Positions 4,556 to 7,050 of a DNA stretch of 7,050 nucleotides are shown piece after piece. Positions within the stretch are counted from its first letter, which is position 1. Every line of letters begins with the position of its first letter. The stretch comes from Saprospiraceae bacterium (GTDB lineage Bacteria; Bacteroidota; Bacteroidia; Chitinophagales; Saprospiraceae), in contig JACMMM010000609.1 of NCBI GenBank assembly GCA_014379065.1, positions 1-7,050 of the forward strand, given 5' to 3'. The notes below the pieces were generated by a model that ran no database searches, had not been told where the DNA came from, and worked only from the letters and a program-made list of their open reading frames with translations. A program made the position numbers and the translations under genes.

Positions 4556-7050
4556 ATGACAGAGTCTCCCGCACCACAAGAGCAACCTTTGCCGCCCCAA
4601 CAGCCCGCCGCCTTTGTTTGGCGTTTGCTGAAAAAGCTGCTGCGCCGTGTCGAAAACATGCTTTTCGGCATCGTCATCGTGCTCGTCGCCTTGTATTTCG
4701 TGCTCCAGCTCCCGTCAGTTCAGAACTGGCTTGTACGCAAAACAACCAATTATCTTTCTACTGAATTGGGCACAAGGGTGGAATTGAAACGCGTGGATAT
4801 CGAGTTTTTCGACAATGTGGTTTTGGAAGGGCTTTACATCGAGGACTTGAATGGAGACACTTTGCTCATTGCCCAAAAATTCAGTGCCGGCTTGTCGGGC
4901 AATTTTTTCTCCATTCTTTGGAACAGATTGGAATTCAATGAAGTAAGTCTTACCCATGCCCGTGTCCACCTCCGAAAAATGGCAGACCAACGCCGGGGCA
5001 ATCTGAACGAACTGCTTTATCGGATTGGTGACCTTTTTGGTGCCGTGCCTTCCAAAACGAAAAAGAAGTCAACCCCTTTTTCGATCAAAATTCAAAACCT
5101 GAATTTACTGGACGTTTCGTTTTTTGAAGAACGGTATTCCTTCCGGGAAGGCGAAATTCGAAGCAAAATATTTTCTTACGAGGTTGCAGAGGGCAACGTC
5201 AAAATCAATCTCATTGACCTTGTCAACAACATCGTGGACGTACGCTCCGTGTCGTTAATTGGCTTCCAATTTAGCTTTGAAAAAGACAGGCGCGACCCTC
5301 CTCCAGGCTTTGTTCCTTACTTGAGGCCCGTGGCACTCAAGACCGACACGCTAAAAATCTCTCCGCCGCTCCACCTCTTGATTGGGCAATTGGTACTTCA
5401 AAGCAGTGGATTCCGCTTTGACAATTTCCGTAGTTCGCCCGGCAAACAGACGCCGCTGGAAGTGATGGACTATGACCACTTGAATGTGCAAGATATTGAT
5501 GCACAGGCAGAAAATGTGGAGATGTACATTGGTGAAAAGCCAGCAGTAGATGCTAATGGCAGGCCAACGACAGAGGATGTGTTTGATATCTTTGGCACGA
5601 TGAAACACATTGCAGCACGGGAGCAGTGCGGCTTTGCATTGACGCACGCCGAAGCGAGACGGCTGTTGTTGACCGATTCGGTGACGGCCCTCTACGGCGC
5701 AAAAATTCAGAGCGCGGGGGGCTCCTCATTGGGCGACACGCTTATGTTCAGATATGAAGAGACTCCAGAAGATGACCCCTGGCTCGATTTGCTTGCAGAC
5801 TTCAACAATAAGGTAACTATGGATATGCGGCTTGCCCCCGGCTCGAAAATTTGCCTGGGGGATGTGCGTCATTTTGAAGAATCGGTGTTTAAAAATGAGT
5901 TTTTCACCACCAACAAGGACCTTATTGCAGACATTGCCGGCAAAGTGAGTGGCAAGGTGAATGGCAAATTGAGAGCGGACGATTTTGATATCCGGGTGGG
6001 CAATACTACACGTTTGCGCGGCGAGTTCGGTGGGAGGGGACTGGGCGACAACGATGAGCCGATGGTGCTGAATTTTGATTTCGAAGAACTCCTGACGGAC
6101 ATGAACACCATCGCCCGGGTAGTGCCCGGTTTCAGGCCGCCCAAACAGTTTTTCAAACTTGAGAAGGTTTCTTTTAAAGGCAGCTATCAGCTGTTTGACG
6201 GCTTTGACCATGTACTCTATGGCAAATTTACCACAAGCCTCGGCCCCGGTCAGCTGGACATGCAGTTAAACCTTAAAGACGGGCCTGAAAAGGCGATCTA
6301 TCGGGGCGAACTGAAAATGCGCGGATTTGACATGGCGACCTGGACGGGCGACCGCAATTTTGGCCCCAGCTCCTTCCAGGTCAAGGTGGCAGACAACTCT
6401 ACGGGTCTCACATTGCCAACTGTCAATGCTCGGGTGAGCGGTAAAATTGACACCTTTTATTATAACCAATACCCATACAGCAACATCAAACTAAATGGGA
6501 AATTTGAAAAATATGTGTTCGATGGAAAGGTGGAAAGCAATGACCCAAACATGGTCTTTGAATTCGACGGCAACATCAATTTCAAAGATTCTATTCCTGT
6601 TTTTGACTTTTCAGCCAATGTTCACCGTCTGGAATTGAGGAATTTGAAATTGACCAAACAAGACTGGGTGCTCTCTGGAGACATAAAAAAATTGGAACTT
6701 CGAGGTAGGAATGTGGATGAGATTGTAGGCTCCGCGGATTTGCGAAATTTTAGGATCTGGGAGGATCGTGAAATCTATTATAACGTTGATTATCTCCGTT
6801 TTAATTCTTATTTCCGACCCGATGGTACCCGGTTCCTTGGCTTTGATTCAGATGTAGCTACGGGTCAAATGACCGGCAAATTCAGTATTGCCCGTGCACC
6901 CAAAAACCTGATGCAGCTCCTTGGGAAATACCACCCGGAATTTGTTGAAAAACTTGGCTTGCCGGCGAATGATTCATTGCCACTTTCCGACTATTATGAC
7001 CTTAATTTCCAAATTCGAAATTCTCGCAACCTGGCCGAACTCTTCGCGCC
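4556..7050 (+). CDS. TamB/AsmA-like inner-membrane-anchored envelope protein, N-terminal part (3' end outside window)
   Basis: The frame from ATG 4556 is open without a stop to the last base, giving 831 codons plus two bases, so the gene continues beyond the window. An in-frame TAA at 4520-4522 with no other ATG after it fixes the start. Residues 1-19 form a Pro/Gln-rich cytoplasmic tail, followed by a basic segment (RLLKKLLRR, 23-31) and one membrane anchor (about 35-52, MLFGIVIVLVALYFVLQL). Next comes the family-like PSVQNWLVRKTTNYLSTELG and VDIEFFDNVVLEGLYIED with NGDTLLIA (to residue 106). The rest is long, repetitive and beta-rich with recurring G-K-[VLF] strands, as in AsmA-like/TamB proteins that span the periplasm. 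Family knowledge: these bridge inner and outer membrane and serve phospholipid transport and/or outer-membrane protein assembly. The C-terminal TamB (DUF490) domain would lie outside the window, so TamB versus another AsmA-like protein is undecided. Confidence 0.85.
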   Translation, partial: MTESPAPQEQPLPPQQPAAFVWRLLKKLLRRVENMLFGIVIVLVALYFVLQLPSVQNWLVRKTTNYLSTELGTRVELKRVDIEFFDNVVLEGLYIEDLNGDTLLIAQKFSAGLSGNFFSILWNRLEFNEVSLTHARVHLRKMADQRRGNLNELLYRIGDLFGAVPSKTKKKSTPFSIKIQNLNLLDVSFFEERYSFREGEIRSKIFSYEVAEGNVKINLIDLVNNIVDVRSVSLIGFQFSFEKDRRDPPPGFVPYLRPVALKTDTLKISPPLHLLIGQLVLQSSGFRFDNFRSSPGKQTPLEVMDYDHLNVQDIDAQAENVEMYIGEKPAVDANGRPTTEDVFDIFGTMKHIAAREQCGFALTHAEARRLLLTDSVTALYGAKIQSAGGSSLGDTLMFRYEETPEDDPWLDLLADFNNKVTMDMRLAPGSKICLGDVRHFEESVFKNEFFTTNKDLIADIAGKVSGKVNGKLRADDFDIRVGNTTRLRGEFGGRGLGDNDEPMVLNFDFEELLTDMNTIARVVPGFRPPKQFFKLEKVSFKGSYQLFDGFDHVLYGKFTTSLGPGQLDMQLNLKDGPEKAIYRGELKMRGFDMATWTGDRNFGPSSFQVKVADNSTGLTLPTVNARVSGKIDTFYYNQYPYSNIKLNGKFEKYVFDGKVESNDPNMVFEFDGNINFKDSIPVFDFSANVHRLELRNLKLTKQDWVLSGDIKKLELRGRNVDEIVGSADLRNFRIWEDREIYYNVDYLRFNSYFRPDGTRFLGFDSDVATGQMTGKFSIARAPKNLMQLLGKYHPEFVEKLGLPANDSLPLSDYYDLNFQIRNSRNLAELFA

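Noticed and set aside
4486..4764. 92-codon plus-strand ORF overlapping the TamB-like start
   Set aside because: It is in another frame from the long open frame and has Arg/Ala-rich out-of-frame composition. The TamB-like N-terminus is clear.
5726..6211. 161-codon minus-strand ORF inside the TamB-like gene
   Set aside because: It lies antisense within a continuous 831-codon frame and has no family features.

Overview
The window looks like a chromosomal piece of a Bacteroidota genome, possibly Saprospiria-like; this is inferred, not proven. The reasons are a short primary sigma factor (289 aa) without region 1.1, start codons without Shine-Dalgarno sequences, two candidate TAnnTTTG-type -7 promoter elements, and a Bacteroidota-style TamB/AsmA-like protein. 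Coding density is high. Four genes are complete and one is cut at each end.

Layout. (1) At 2-598 (+) is the 3' end of a gene for a probable outer-membrane beta-barrel protein, visibly more AT-rich than the rest. (2) At 656-1483 (+) is a BtuF/TroA-type helical-backbone metal-receptor protein with no signal peptide. It carries a perfect 33-bp palindrome as 11 in-frame codons. (3) The convergent gap 1484-1656 holds a second palindrome of the same design (34 bp). (4) On the minus strand lies an Rnl5-type (DraRnl-like) ATP-dependent RNA ligase. It follows rpoD, and an intrinsic terminator sits exactly across its longest-ORF start, so the downstream ATG at 2649 is the better start. (5) rpoD is at 2729-3598 (-). 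(6) At 3820-4389 (-) is a small single-TM protein of unknown function. (7) The divergent gap 4390-4555 holds a short tandem repeat rich in AATG units. (8) From 4556 to the window end (+) runs an uninterrupted reading frame of 831 codons. It is the N-terminal part of a TamB/AsmA-like envelope protein and the largest gene here.

Functionally the window mixes housekeeping transcription (rpoD), RNA sealing/repair (ligase), envelope biogenesis (TamB-like, beta-barrel) and a corrinoid/metal-chelate receptor. Nothing suggests one joint pathway, and I see no defence island, CRISPR array, tRNA, rRNA or transposase. The most unusual signal is the pair of related perfect palindromes, one inside a conserved gene in frame. 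Their sequence differences are mirrored in both arms, as expected of a dispersed palindromic element that can insert into proteins.
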